Shown piece after piece: positions 16,268-25,162 of a stretch of DNA of 64,000 nt. This DNA comes from Ornithinibacillus halotolerans. GTDB lineage: Bacteria > Bacillota > Bacilli > Bacillales > Amphibacillaceae. Numbering within the stretch: the first letter of the stretch is position 1; every line of letters starts with the position of its first letter. The stretch covers positions 1 through 64,000 of the forward strand of contig NZ_BMEY01000004.1 of NCBI RefSeq assembly GCF_014637405.1. Reading direction: 5' to 3'. Made by a program: the position numbers and the translations under genes. The notes below the pieces were generated by a model. That model saw only the letters and a list, made by a program, of their open reading frames with translations, was not told where the DNA came from and made no database searches.

Positions 16268-17191
16268 ATGGAACTATTTTTCCTTGGTACAGGTTCTGGT
16301 GTTCCTTCTAAAGAGAGGAACGTGTCTTCCCTAGCACTAATGCTACTTCAAGAAGTGAATAGCATTTGGCTCTTTGATTGTGGGGAAGCTACTCAACATC
16401 AGATTTTGCATACATCAATTAAACCACGAAAAATCAATAAAATTTTCATTACTCATCTCCATGGTGACCATATTTTTGGTCTTCCTGGTTTATTAAGTTC
16501 GCGTTCTTTTCAAGGTGGCGATGATGAGCTGACAATCTATGGGCCTGAAGGAATTCAGGAATATGTAGAAACATCACTAAATATTAGTGGTACTCATTTA
16601 ACCTACCCCCTTTCCTTTGTCGTTATTAACGAGGGGAAAATTTTAGAAGATGAGCATTTTATCGTGACCTGTAAAAAATTAGAGCATGGTATTCCAAGTT
16701 ACGGGTTTCGAATTGAAGAAAAAGATAAGCCTGGAGAGTTACAAGTAAATAAATTGAAGGAAGCAGGTATTCAACCAGGACCTATTTATAAGGAGATTAA
16801 AGAAAATGAATGGACTATCTTGGAAGATGGCCGAGAAATTAGACGGGAAGATTTTATAGGTCCGAACAAACAAGGTAGACATGTAGTTATCCTCGGTGAT
16901 ACACGTTCAACGGAGAAAAATAAACAGTTTGTACAGAATGCAGATATACTTGTGCATGAAGCTACATTTGATAAAGAAAAAGTGAAGTTAGCGAGAGACT
17001 ATTTTCATTCCACTACCGAACAAGCTGCATCACTTGCAAAAGATGGTCAAGTGAAACAGCTCATATTAAATCATATATCTTCCAGATATCAAGAGGACGA
17101 ACTCGAATCACTTTTACTAGAAGCAAGAGCCATTTTCCCGAATACGATTATTGCTCATGATTTTAGTAAAGTAACAATTCCGTCAAAATAG
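16268..17191 (+). CDS. rnz: Ribonuclease Z
   Basis: A 307-residue tRNA 3'-processing endonuclease. The MBL zinc motif is [13 protein letters not shown] near residue 62, [10 protein letters not shown] supplies a metal Asp, HEATF and FHSTTEQAA follow, and ILNHISSRY holds the final His. The long flexible arm for tRNA binding (residues 150-190) is present. Length is that of the bacterial short form. The ATG at 16268 starts three bases after the namA stop, so coupling is likely. RNase Z cuts pre-tRNAs lacking an encoded CCA. Confidence 0.93.
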   Translation: MELFFLGTGSGVPSKERNVSSLALMLLQEVNSIWLFDCGEATQHQILHTSIKPRKINKIFITHLHGDHIFGLPGLLSSRSFQGGDDELTIYGPEGIQEYVETSLNISGTHLTYPLSFVVINEGKILEDEHFIVTCKKLEHGIPSYGFRIEEKDKPGELQVNKLKEAGIQPGPIYKEIKENEWTILEDGREIRREDFIGPNKQGRHVVILGDTRSTEKNKQFVQNADILVHEATFDKEKVKLARDYFHSTTEQAASLAKDGQVKQLILNHISSRYQEDELESLLLEARAIFPNTIIAHDFSKVTIPSK

Positions 17192-17201
17192 GAGGTTTAA
17201 A

Positions 17202-18572
17202 GTGGGACAAATAAAAGAATTAGTTCAATCACAGCGTAAGTTTTTCTTAAGTGAAGCTACGTTTGATTATGACTTCCGTATTAAGCAATTACGCGCATTG
17301 CGATCCATGCTTGAAAAATACGAAAAAAGTATTTACCAAGCATTAAAACAAGACTTAAATAAAGCACAATATGATGCCTTCACTACAGAAATTGGATTTG
17401 TGTACAATGAGATTAAACATACGGAAAAACATTTGAAAGAGTGGATGAAAGATGAGCCTGTTGATGCACCAGTGACTCATAAAGGGACAAAAAGTTTTAT
17501 CCGGAAAGAGCCATATGGTGTAACCCTAATTATCGCACCGTGGAATTATCCACTGCAGTTAACACTTGCACCGGCAATTGGAGCAATCGCTGCAGGAAAT
17601 ACGGTTATCGTCAAACCATCCGAGTTTAGCCCATCGACCTCTTCCCTAGTTGCTAAAATGATTGGAGAAACGTTTGATCCAAAGTTTTTTGCCGTTGTGG
17701 AAGGTGCACAGGAAACAAGTGAAGCATTATTAAATGAACGCTTTGACTATATTTTCTTTACTGGAAGTACTGCTGTTGGGAAAATTATTATGCGGGAAGC
17801 AAGTAAGCACCTTACACCGGTTACTTTAGAACTTGGTGGGAAAAGTCCAGCAATCATTGATAAAGACGCTAATTTATCCCTTAGTGCGAAGCGAATTGTT
17901 TGGGGTAAATATACGAATGCTGGTCAAACATGTGTTGCGCCAGATTACGTATATGTTCATCATAAAATTAAAGATAAGCTACTAAAGGAAATAAAAAAGC
18001 AGATTACAAGTCTATATAGCAAAAAACCACTCGAAAACAATGATTTTGTTCGAATTATTAATGAAAAACATTTTAATAGATTATCTGGCTATTTATCGAA
18101 CGGAAAAGTAGCTATCGGAGGGAACACAGACCCTGAACAATTGAAGATAGAACCAACTGTTCTGGAAGATGTCAGTTGGGATGATCCGGTTATGCAGGAT
18201 GAAATTTTCGGTCCAATTTTACCTGTCTTAACGTTTGAACAGTTAGATGATGTAATAGTTGACTTAAAACAACGTGAAAAACCGCTAGCACTCTATTACT
18301 TTGGAGAAAAAGAAAAGAAACAGGAGAAAGTGATGACGAGCCTTTCTTTTGGTGGTGGCTGTATAAATGATACACTATACCACTTAGCAAATCCGAATTT
18401 ACCATTCGGTGGGGTTGGGTCGAGTGGAATGGGTGGCTATCATGGAAAACATAGTTTTAATACATTCTCCCATCAGAAAAGTATTTTAAAACATACGACT
18501 AAATTCGATTTACCACTTCGATATGGAGGTGGGAAATTGGCGTTGTCGGTGATTAAGAAGATTATGAAGTAA
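17202..18572 (+). CDS. Aldehyde dehydrogenase (class 3-like)
   Basis: A 456-residue NAD(P)-dependent aldehyde dehydrogenase of the shorter class 3/YwdH type. It has the NAD-site PWNYPLQL, the loop VKPSEFSPSTS, FTGSTAVGK, catalytic Glu in ELGGKSPAI and catalytic Cys in GQTCVAPDY. The C-terminal PFGGVGSSGMGGYHGK segment is also present. It oxidises medium or long aliphatic aldehydes in related organisms. The start is GTG at 17202 behind AGGAGG. It is the last gene of the four-gene run and is followed by a strong terminator. Confidence 0.9.
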   Translation: MGQIKELVQSQRKFFLSEATFDYDFRIKQLRALRSMLEKYEKSIYQALKQDLNKAQYDAFTTEIGFVYNEIKHTEKHLKEWMKDEPVDAPVTHKGTKSFIRKEPYGVTLIIAPWNYPLQLTLAPAIGAIAAGNTVIVKPSEFSPSTSSLVAKMIGETFDPKFFAVVEGAQETSEALLNERFDYIFFTGSTAVGKIIMREASKHLTPVTLELGGKSPAIIDKDANLSLSAKRIVWGKYTNAGQTCVAPDYVYVHHKIKDKLLKEIKKQITSLYSKKPLENNDFVRIINEKHFNRLSGYLSNGKVAIGGNTDPEQLKIEPTVLEDVSWDDPVMQDEIFGPILPVLTFEQLDDVIVDLKQREKPLALYYFGEKEKKQEKVMTSLSFGGGCINDTLYHLANPNLPFGGVGSSGMGGYHGKHSFNTFSHQKSILKHTTKFDLPLRYGGGKLALSVIKKIMK

Positions 18573-18578
18573 CGATAG

Positions 18579-18627
18579 AAAAAAGTGATAGATGGAAATA
18601 CTGCCAATTCCGTCTATCACTTTTTTT
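18579..18627. terminator. Bidirectional terminator
   Basis: A long stem (AAAAAGTGATAGA/TCTATCACTTTTT) with A- and T-runs at either end serves both the aldehyde dehydrogenase gene (plus) and the convergent gene ending at 18643 (minus). Confidence 0.75.
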
Positions 18628-18642
18628 GGTCATCGCTACTAA

Positions 18643-19161
18643 TCAATAATCCCCTTCTAACCGTTGATTAATCTTATCAACTATCTCATGAGGAACTTTC
18701 CCATGAAACATATCGAATATTTCTCCTTTTGATCCAACGTAATGTTCAAGGTCCATCAAAATTAAAGTGAGTTTTCTAACATGTTCTTTATAAATCTCGA
18801 TGTCTTCATTAGACACTTTCTTTTGTTCTGAAGCCTTATTTAATAATTGAATTAACTCATTGAACATCAAGCCTATATCACTTATAGGAGCCGGTTGACT
18901 AAAGAGGAAATTAGATTCTGCTTGATACAACCCACCCCGAAAAGTCTCTATTAACTTCTTACCATGTTCAGTTTGGAGTGCCTCGTTTAAATCTACCTCC
19001 CCCATACTACTTACCATAGACCCTGTACTTTGAATCATCGCATAATAATCATATCCAACATCAACTTTCATTCGCTTATTCTCTTTATAAAAATGAGAAC
19101 TAATAATCATCAAGCCAATAACAATCAGGCTTAACACTAAGATGGTCATATTCTTTTTCAC
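18643..19161 (-). CDS. Hypothetical membrane-anchored protein
   Basis: A 172-residue protein with one N-terminal transmembrane segment (MTILVLSLIVIGLMIISSHF) followed by a mostly helical extracytoplasmic domain. I recognise no family. The overall layout (anchor, then helical bundle) is like the 27287-27886 product. The start is GTG at 19161 behind AAAGGTGA. It lies 47 bases downstream of the GNAT gene, possibly in one transcript. Confidence 0.6.
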   Translation of the reverse strand: MKKNMTILVLSLIVIGLMIISSHFYKENKRMKVDVGYDYYAMIQSTGSMVSSMGEVDLNEALQTEHGKKLIETFRGGLYQAESNFLFSQPAPISDIGLMFNELIQLLNKASEQKKVSNEDIEIYKEHVRKLTLILMDLEHYVGSKGEIFDMFHGKVPHEIVDKINQRLEGDY

Positions 19162-19208
19162 AATCAGTCACCTTTCTCAATAAAAAGGAAGTAGTCCATT
19201 TCAAGCTA

Positions 19209-19742
19209 TTAATAAGGAAAATTATCCTCAACATGAGTTATCGTATTCTTCTCCCAATCTTCCCTTATCATTGCGTATCCAACGGAGTCAAATAGATTCC
19301 TATTTTGCCTCCAAGCTTTTCTATGATAGGATTCTTTAACAAATCCACTATTATAAAATGTTTTCCTCATTGCATAATTATCACATCTTGTATGTCCTTC
19401 AATTCGAATCATATGTGGATAATTTTCAAATATATAATTACATAACCATAGTAGAGCTTGTCTACCAATACCTTTGCCCCTAGCTATTTCTTTTAATCGC
19501 AAATCAAATAAACAAATTGGATCTTCTAAATCAAATATTCTAATCAAACCAATTTTTGTTTCGCCTTCTACCATCCAAAATGTCCGGTTCCCGTCTCTAT
19601 TATAATATCCATTAGCAACATTTTCTCTAATCGATTCCTCCGTAGGATATTCTTGCCCATGGAACTTCCATTGTTCAGAAGTTAGAAATTCTACTAACTC
19701 ATCAACCTTACTACTATCAAATTCTTCATAGGTGTACATCAT
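19209..19742 (-). CDS. GNAT-family N-acetyltransferase
   Basis: A protein of about 177 residues with the GNAT fold. Strand-4 and the acetyl-CoA loop read IFDLEDPICLFDLRLKEIARGKGIGRQ split across residues 76-105, with the R-G-K-G-I-G pyrophosphate loop intact. The later NYAMRKTFYNSGF is the typical helix-4 region. It resembles RimJ/RimL-type proteins. The acceptor cannot be read. The ATG at 19742 is placed by AGGAGGAGC just upstream. Confidence 0.8.
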   Translation of the reverse strand: MMYTYEEFDSSKVDELVEFLTSEQWKFHGQEYPTEESIRENVANGYYNRDGNRTFWMVEGETKIGLIRIFDLEDPICLFDLRLKEIARGKGIGRQALLWLCNYIFENYPHMIRIEGHTRCDNYAMRKTFYNSGFVKESYHRKAWRQNRNLFDSVGYAMIREDWEKNTITHVEDNFPY

Positions 19743-19769
19743 GCTCCTCCTAAAATCTTTCAAACTACG

Positions 19770-19964
19770 TTATAAATATTTATCATACTTATCTATCATG
19801 TCTGGATTGATTCCTGTTTTTTGTTGTACTTCTTCTTTCATTGATTTATTACACTTTTTGCACACATAATATGCTTTGGGATTTCTCTTTATCTTCTGAT
19901 ACTGAGAGTCTGAATGATCAATTGTATAGTTCTTTTTACATAAAAAACATGTTACATGAAGCAT
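19770..19964 (-). CDS. Small zinc-ribbon protein, YlaI-like (DUF2197)
   Basis: A 64-residue protein with two Cys pairs, CFLCKK near the N terminus and CKKCNK about 30 residues later, forming a probable zinc ribbon. The pattern fits the DUF2197/YlaI group of Bacillaceae. No function is known. The ATG follows GGAGGGATATTT. It lies 27 bases upstream of the GNAT gene on the same strand. Confidence 0.65.
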   Translation of the reverse strand: MLHVTCFLCKKNYTIDHSDSQYQKIKRNPKAYYVCKKCNKSMKEEVQQKTGINPDMIDKYDKYL

Positions 19965-20091
19965 AAATATCCCTCCATATTCGAATTTTCACTTATTCAA
20001 TTATGTCAGTGTTCACTTCGTCTATGTAACTTTCTATCGGTTTTTTATCGTCTACTATATTCTTATTTTTCTTCGCATAAGTTACTTCTAT

Positions 20092-20442
20092 CTAATCCGT
20101 CTTCAACTCATAATCTACCGCTTCATTATCCTCATTAAACCATATAATTAACCAGTAACTATCAATTTTAATCATGCTAGGTTCATCGCCAAGGTAATAC
20201 ACAATATTTTTCGGGTCTTCGAAATAAACATTCTCAGGTTCCCCAAGTAATTCCATAATTTCTGCTTTATCCATCCCGATAATTCCATAGGTAGAAATAA
20301 AATCATCCACCATTTCACCGCGTTCTTTCGGTTCATTTTTCCATCTTTCAGAACTAAATTTATCCTGATTAAAAAATAAGAAATAAGCTGCAATTGCTAC
20401 GATCCCTACTAATGTGATTGCTACAAATATTTTTTTATTCAT
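20092..20442 (-). CDS. Hypothetical protein with BamE/SmpA-like pattern
   Basis: A 116-residue protein with one N-terminal transmembrane segment (IFVAITLVGIVAIAAYFLFF). A short soluble domain follows, containing GMDKAEIMELLGEPENV and later strands ending in IIWFNEDNEAVDYEL. The M-(T/D)KAE-(V/I)-x-x-LLGEP motif followed by a beta-hairpin is the signature of the SmpA/BLIP-like fold. In a Gram-positive cell the role is unknown. The ATG has GAGAG upstream, a weak ribosome site. Confidence 0.6.
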   Translation of the reverse strand: MNKKIFVAITLVGIVAIAAYFLFFNQDKFSSERWKNEPKERGEMVDDFISTYGIIGMDKAEIMELLGEPENVYFEDPKNIVYYLGDEPSMIKIDSYWLIIWFNEDNEAVDYELKTD

Positions 20443-20518
20443 GCGTCTCTCCTAATTTTGTCTCTTTAATAAATCGTGCTTCATATTCTGAGTATATTCT
20501 ATTAAACTACCAATTTTC

Positions 20519-20923
20519 TCAACTAAACGATCGATTCATTAACACAATGCGCCAACCATCTGGATCAGCAATGGTTACGCCAAGTTCTTTCCAATATTCA
20601 TTTTCAGGCTCTACTTCAGGGTAACCCATGTTATGCAGTCGTTCTGCTACTTTTACAATTTCATCTTTGTTTATGATATAGAAAACGAGTAAATTATCTT
20701 TCGTTGGAGCAGGACATGGACTACCATCTATATGACGAGTAAATTCTAAATGGTAGTTAACATCTGGCAATCCGTAAATAACTCCTTCATAGCCCCTATG
20801 TCCTTCAAACTGACCGATTCGTTTTAATCCTAGCCCATTCTCATAAAAATCAATGACCTCTTCAAACTTATCTGTTGGCCTAGCTATTCTAACTTGTGCC
20901 GCGGAAAAATCCTTGAATTCCAA
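20519..20923 (-). CDS. VOC-superfamily (glyoxalase-like) protein, YycE-like
   Basis: A 134-residue single-module VOC protein. It carries AQVRIARPTDKFEEVIDFYENGLG at the start (split over residues 9-32), YHLEFTRHIDG with the metal-site His/Glu, and ADPDGWRIVL at the end. The layout is close to B. subtilis YycE, including PCPAPTKDNLLVFYI. These proteins cover glyoxalases, dioxygenases and antibiotic-binding proteins, and the ligand is unknown. The start is TTG with AAAGGATG upstream. Confidence 0.8.
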   Translation of the reverse strand: MEFKDFSAAQVRIARPTDKFEEVIDFYENGLGLKRIGQFEGHRGYEGVIYGLPDVNYHLEFTRHIDGSPCPAPTKDNLLVFYIINKDEIVKVAERLHNMGYPEVEPENEYWKELGVTIADPDGWRIVLMNRSFS

Positions 20924-20975
20924 GATTTATACCATCCTTTCCTTCATTCTAGTTTCAAAAGAGCTCCTTTTCCAA

Positions 20976-21098
20976 TTACAGGTATTTCAAACCAATTAAC
21001 AGCTTTTTCGTTATTAACTCTACTTGTCTACTAATGGTCGATAATTTATAAAGAATATAAATAATGACTAAACTTAATAGTATAATAATAAATATCAA
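20976..21098 (-). CDS. Possible 40-residue single-span membrane peptide
   Basis: A 40-codon frame starts at TTG (21098) behind AAGGGG at seven bases. It encodes a hydrophobic stretch (IFIIILLSLVIIYILY) followed by a basic amphipathic tail (KLSTISRQVELITKKLL). The ribosome site and membrane-plus-helix layout are plausible, but nothing else supports expression. It lies between the VOC and GNAT genes, where no other feature is seen. Confidence 0.4.
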   Translation of the reverse strand: MIFIIILLSLVIIYILYKLSTISRQVELITKKLLIGLKYL

Positions 21099-21123
21099 AG
21101 TATTTTCCCCTTACATCCTGTTA

Positions 21124-21579
21124 TTATCTATGTCCATCTTTCCTTGCTGGAATATAGCCATAATAGACACAATTTCCATTCTCTCTTAAGTCTTTCACTT
21201 CAAACCCACATTTTTCATAAAAACTAAAATTATTCGCAGAAGTATGTGCAAACCAATCGCCATGCGGGAGCTTCTGAACACAGAGTTCGACTAACTTCTG
21301 CCCAATCCCTCTCCCACGATACTCCGATAAAACGACTAAATCCATAATATTGGCAGCCATAATCTTATCAGAAATAACTCTGGCCATTGCAATCATTCGT
21401 TCCTCGTCCCAAACGGTAAATGCCCAGGTTGAGTTTTCGAATATGAGACTATTTTTTTCTTTTTGCCAATTTGGTACATTTCTAGTCCATCCGGCATCTT
21501 TAAATAATGCTTCAGCAGACTCAGCAGGTACACCTTGTGTTCCCTCTCTTAATACTAAACCATGGAAATATTGATACAA
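21124..21579 (-). CDS. GNAT-family N-acetyltransferase
   Basis: A 151-residue GNAT enzyme. The acetyl-CoA loop is RGRGIGQKLVE, preceded by the strand MAANIMDLVVLSEY, and followed by the SANNFSFYEKCGF helix. The compact layout resembles small-molecule or amine acetyltransferases of Bacillaceae. Substrate unknown. The ribosome site is GGAGGT, directly upstream of the start. Confidence 0.82.
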   Translation of the reverse strand: MYQYFHGLVLREGTQGVPAESAEALFKDAGWTRNVPNWQKEKNSLIFENSTWAFTVWDEERMIAMARVISDKIMAANIMDLVVLSEYRGRGIGQKLVELCVQKLPHGDWFAHTSANNFSFYEKCGFEVKDLRENGNCVYYGYIPARKDGHR

Positions 21580-21682
21580 CTTCTATACCTCCAAATGAAC
21601 ACGTTATCTATTAATCTGTTGTTATTTACATACTAACATAATTTTCTAATAATATTAGAATTTAAACAATAAAAAACAATTT

Positions 21683-22291
21683 TCATGTATCGTTTTCATT
21701 TAAGTTATTTAAATTGAAATTAATCTCCTGCAATATCTTTGCTGGTTCATCACACCTAAATACAATAGAGTTAACAAATTTCTTTCTTCCGTAAGCACTT
21801 GTTATGAATGCAGTTTCCTTTAATAGAATTTCATATTGCGGAGTATCTATACTCAACATGGCATAGTATGTATCCTTTGGAGTCTTCTCTCCAAATCCAT
21901 TCTGTGCTTTAGCTGTTTTAATATTTTCTATATTACCCATATCTATTTCTATTCGAGTCTGAAAACCAAGTTGAATAAGGAGTTTATCATCGTAAATAGC
22001 ATGAGGTAATAATCGAGTGGAATGATAAAGTCCTGCCATATAAAGTAAAGGGTAAACATTAAGTATGGTGACAATCCACATTTAATACAAACGATATATA
22101 TGTAAATAGGATTGGCTTCGAATTAGGTCGAATCCATAACCAACATTTAGTTATTGTTGGGATTATCATTAACATGATGGTTACTATGAATACGATAAGA
22201 TAATAATACTATTCATTCGTAGAAGACTGAAACTCCCACCCCAAAAGCCAATGAGGATTAAAAATAAGAATGGAATAGAGTATATTTTAAT
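21683..22291 (-). pseudogene. Frameshifted membrane protein with PH-like tail
   Basis: The open part (132 residues from 22081) begins inside a membrane segment (VYPLLYMAGLYHS). It continues as a PH-like beta domain (LIQLGFQTRIEIDMGNIENI ... FVNSIVFRCDEP). Just upstream, in other frames, lie the missing parts: IKIYSIPFLFLILIGFWGG and LIVFIVTIMLMIIPTI. The first starts at an ATT behind GGAGG (22300-22304). This looks like a membrane protein broken by at least two frameshifts. Sequencing error is an alternative. Confidence 0.55.
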
Positions 22292-22392
22292 GATAACTAC
22301 CTCCACTACAATTAATACCTATCGCATTAAACAACTTAGCTATTATTCAAGTACTGACTCCATCCAAAGATTCTTTTAAACAACATTTATAT

Positions 22393-22941
22393 TTACTTTC
22401 CAATAATCTTTATTTCTTTAAATGGAAAATATACAATATTTGTTGTTCCGATTACTTTATCCATCGGGATCGCTCCTATATGGCGACTATCTCTACTATT
22501 CTGTCGATTATCTCCTAGTACAAACAAGTGTCCTTCTGGAACAACCTCACTACCTACAGCAGTTTCTTCTAATGTAAAGGAACCAGTTAAAGGACCATCT
22601 ACCTCTTCTTTGAAAGTATCTAGATAAGGCTCTTCATAAGGGATCCCATTAATATATAAAATATCGTCTCTATATTCAACACGATCTCCTGGTAACCCGA
22701 TGACACGTTTTATGTAATCTTCTGTTTCTGACTTCTGAAATACAACAATATCAAACCTTTCAGGTTCACCTAATTTAGTTACTATCATTCGTTCCTTATT
22801 ATGTAACGTTGGTTCCATCGAAGAGCCCTTCACAATAACTGGCGTAAATAAAAATGTTCGAATTAAAAAAGCTATTAAAATAGCAATTATCAATGCCTTT
22901 GTCCATTGCCAAAGTTCATTTTTCCCTTTAATCGTTTCCAA
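22393..22941 (-). CDS. sipS: Type I signal peptidase
   Basis: A 182-residue signal peptidase I (S26). It has an N-terminal membrane anchor (ALIIAILIAFLIRTFLF), the catalytic Ser in GSSMEPTL near residue 41, the catalytic Lys in YIKRVIGLPGD near residue 80, and the C-terminal box GDNRQNSRDSR. It cleaves signal peptides of exported proteins on the outer face of the membrane. Length and single anchor fit the SipS/SipT type, and other paralogues probably exist elsewhere. The gene name denotes the family rather than strict orthology. Confidence 0.92.
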   Translation of the reverse strand: METIKGKNELWQWTKALIIAILIAFLIRTFLFTPVIVKGSSMEPTLHNKERMIVTKLGEPERFDIVVFQKSETEDYIKRVIGLPGDRVEYRDDILYINGIPYEEPYLDTFKEEVDGPLTGSFTLEETAVGSEVVPEGHLFVLGDNRQNSRDSRHIGAIPMDKVIGTTNIVYFPFKEIKIIGK

Positions 22942-22988
22942 TTCAAATCATCCTCCCACATTCAAACTTTCTATCTATTGATATATGA

Positions 22989-23368
22989 TTAGTTTCCAAC
23001 TACTATTAACACAATGTTATCTACTTTAGAACGCATTACCGCAAGATGGCCACCAAACGGCTTTTCAATCGGCGTCTGTATCCAGTGAATTTTTTCATTT
23101 TCTTGATGTGTTTGATAAAAATCTTTTACGTCTTCCACTAGTACTTCGATATCAGGATCTTTAAACTGTTCACTATCATGTAATACAAACTCTGCACCAC
23201 CATCAATAAATGTTAGACCAACCATATTTGAGCCATCTATTTGGTTCGATTGAAACAACTCTATTCTCCAAAAGTGCTTTTATAAAATGCAACAGACTGT
23301 TCCAAATTTGGTGTAAAAAGTGGAACTGCTTGGATAGTTCTAATATTGCCATTATTATTCGTAGTCAT
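22989..23368 (-). pseudogene. Frameshifted VOC (glyoxalase-like) gene
   Basis: An ATG at 23368 with AGGAGAGG upstream opens a typical VOC N terminus (IRTIQAVPLFTPNLEQS, VAFYKSTFGE), then meets a stop after about 35 codons. The rest of the domain continues in another frame (MVGLTFIDGGAEFVLHD ... PFGGHLAVMRS) to 22989. The total of 380 bases is not a multiple of three, as expected for a single indel near 23260-23270. It is a recent pseudogene or a sequence error. Confidence 0.75.
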
Positions 23369-23451
23369 CAAACCTCTCCTTTTTATCCAATCTACCGAAT
23401 CCGTTAACTAAATATTACCATAATTCACATCTAACAAGAGGAAAAATCACA

Positions 23452-23481
23452 TAAAAAATCCGCCAAATTGATTGACGGATG
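23452..23481 (-). terminator. Terminator of the sigma/anti-sigma operon
   Basis: On the minus strand ATCCGTCAAT...TTTGGCGGAT forms a stem with one or two mismatches, followed by TTTTTT. It lies 25 bases past the stop at 23506. Confidence 0.7.
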
Positions 23482-23505
23482 TATTTTTATTATTCTTAAA
23501 GAAAT

Positions 23506-24252
23506 CTATTCACTCCACTCAGCTTTCATAAATTCCTCTTCTACTAAATTCTCGATCCATTCGATATTAATTGGACCGTTTAATACCTTATAATAACCGT
23601 CTCTCGTTCCCATAATATATAGTCGATTTTCATATACTGAAGCATAAGTGATTTTCCCATTTGAATAAATAGTAATGTTAAAATGCTTCTTCTCTTGAGA
23701 TAAATCGTACTTATCCCATTCCCTGTCTTTCATCTTTTTAACACGATATTGACTGAAGAATTCCTTTATTTCTTCCGCATGTTCCCTCTTATCTGTCCAC
23801 CATATATAGTGATTCACATATAACTCTTCAAATTTATTAGTATTAAAATTAATCACATCATCTAGGTCTTTTTCTCTATGATCATTAATAGTGATGGCGA
23901 TAGGAATAGCAATAAGAATGACGAGAAAGATAATAAAATTCTTTCCTTTATTCAGCCCTCTTCTTAACGCAAATACTGCAATTTTCTCAGCTAAAAAAGC
24001 CATAAGTGGGATGACCGCTAATACATACAATAAAATGGCTATGAGTGTAAAATCCCGCGTATTCCAAGGAAAGTACCTATCGAAGAAATTAGCATAAAAA
24101 TAAAAGCTAAATGGAATTAAAATAATAAAAAATATGTAAAATAACGCCTTGCCCTTTCCTTGATTCACACCTTGCATACTTCTTTTATGTAAGTTCTTTG
24201 GAATCTCAATCTTTTCCATTTCTTGTTTTATCTTATTTTTCATCATCATCAC
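23506..24252 (-). CDS. Probable membrane anti-sigma factor
   Basis: A 248-residue membrane protein whose start overlaps the end of the sigma factor gene by 20 bases. The first 35 residues are a cytoplasmic, charged helix (KIKQEMEKIEIPKNLHKR). Three predicted membrane segments follow (about residues 37-53, 68-85, 103-118). A C-terminal extracytoplasmic domain begins at HREKDLDDVI. The gene order and topology are those of ECF anti-sigma proteins, but I recognise no zinc HxxxCxxC motif. The assignment is by context. Several ATG codons in a row (ATGATGATGATG) leave the exact start open. Confidence 0.7.
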   Translation of the reverse strand: MMMMKNKIKQEMEKIEIPKNLHKRSMQGVNQGKGKALFYIFFIILIPFSFYFYANFFDRYFPWNTRDFTLIAILLYVLAVIPLMAFLAEKIAVFALRRGLNKGKNFIIFLVILIAIPIAITINDHREKDLDDVINFNTNKFEELYVNHYIWWTDKREHAEEIKEFFSQYRVKKMKDREWDKYDLSQEKKHFNITIYSNGKITYASVYENRLYIMGTRDGYYKVLNGPINIEWIENLVEEEFMKAEWSE

Positions 24253-24757
24253 CTCTTTTCATCTTTTTTCGTAGCTTGGCTAGCGCTCGATAAAGTATTG
24301 TTTTAACTGTACCTAACGGCATTTCCAAAGTTTCGGCTATTTCTTTCATCGTTAAGTCTTCATAAAACCGTAAAATTATAATACTTTTTTCATCTGGATG
24401 TAAATATTCCATTAAATCCTGGAGAGATAAATCTAATTCAATATCATCATTCAACTCTTCGGTTAATTGATCCTCATATTCTTTCGGTAAGTGAATAAGT
24501 TTTCGTTGTTTCTTTAATAAATCAAGTGAACAATTTATCGCTATCCGAATTAACCATGTTTTAAAGTAGTTCGGTTGTTTTAACTTTTTTATTGTTTTAA
24601 ATGACCGGTAGGCTGTCTCTTGTACAACATCTAGGGCGTCATTTTGATTTTTCACATAGATAAAGGCAATTCGATAAATGTCTTCTTCATACCGTTGGAA
24701 TAAAGTTAGAAATGCTTGATCACTGCCTTTTTGGGCTTTTTTGACTAAATCTTTCAA
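24233..24757 (-). CDS. ECF-type RNA polymerase sigma factor
   Basis: A 174-residue sigma-70 factor of the ECF class. Region 2 spans residues 10-75, with YRIAFIYVKNQNDALDVVQE and TWLIRIAINCSLDLL. Region 4 spans residues 110-165, with LRFYEDLTMKEIAETLEMPLGT read as the HTH and a basic tail (KLRKKMKRG). Regions 1.1 and 3 are absent, as usual. It resembles the SigV/SigW group. The start is TTG behind GAGGGGGTG. The co-encoded membrane protein is probably its anti-sigma factor, so it likely answers envelope stress. Confidence 0.88.
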   Translation of the reverse strand: MKDLVKKAQKGSDQAFLTLFQRYEEDIYRIAFIYVKNQNDALDVVQETAYRSFKTIKKLKQPNYFKTWLIRIAINCSLDLLKKQRKLIHLPKEYEDQLTEELNDDIELDLSLQDLMEYLHPDEKSIIILRFYEDLTMKEIAETLEMPLGTVKTILYRALAKLRKKMKRGDDDEK

Positions 24758-24858
24758 GTTACAGACACCCCCTCTTTTTTCTCTCTATCTATTAGACAGT
24801 TAAAAGTAACATTTGGCTTTATAAAATTATATTTATTTTTATTTGGGCGTAAAAACCC

Positions 24859-25098
24859 GCCCCGTAATATACTTCGCTTTCCGTGGGCGGCTGGTGAGCC
24901 AGGCAACTACAATGAGTTTGCTTCCTTGCTGCCTTGCACCGAGGAAGCCTACTGCGTAGCGTTACTTGTAGACGCAGGTGCATCTCGGGGTCTCACCGAT
25001 GCCTTTCCTCCCACAGGACAAGGAACGCTTCGACAGCGAAACATCGCACGCAGAAAAAGCGTTCTCCTTTTTCAAGGAGTCTCCGTATATTCCGGGGC
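24859..25098. repeat. GC-rich interspersed element, copy B
   Basis: It begins GCCCCGTAATATAC and ends GTATATTCCGGGGC, the same inverted ends as copy A but in the opposite orientation. It shares GCTGCCTTGCACCGAGGAAG, CGCAGGTGCAT and GCCTTTCCTCC with copies A and C. It lacks about 35 bases (GGGACTGGGACTGCGATTAC segment) found in the other long copies, and lacks the 57-bp duplications of copy A. It fills most of the 405-base gap between the sigma factor gene and dinB. No credible protein is encoded. Confidence 0.85.
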
Positions 25099-25162
25099 TA
25101 GTGTCTGCACATCTGCTTTATAGCTAATATGCCATTGGTTTATTTTTATGAATACAAGATAT

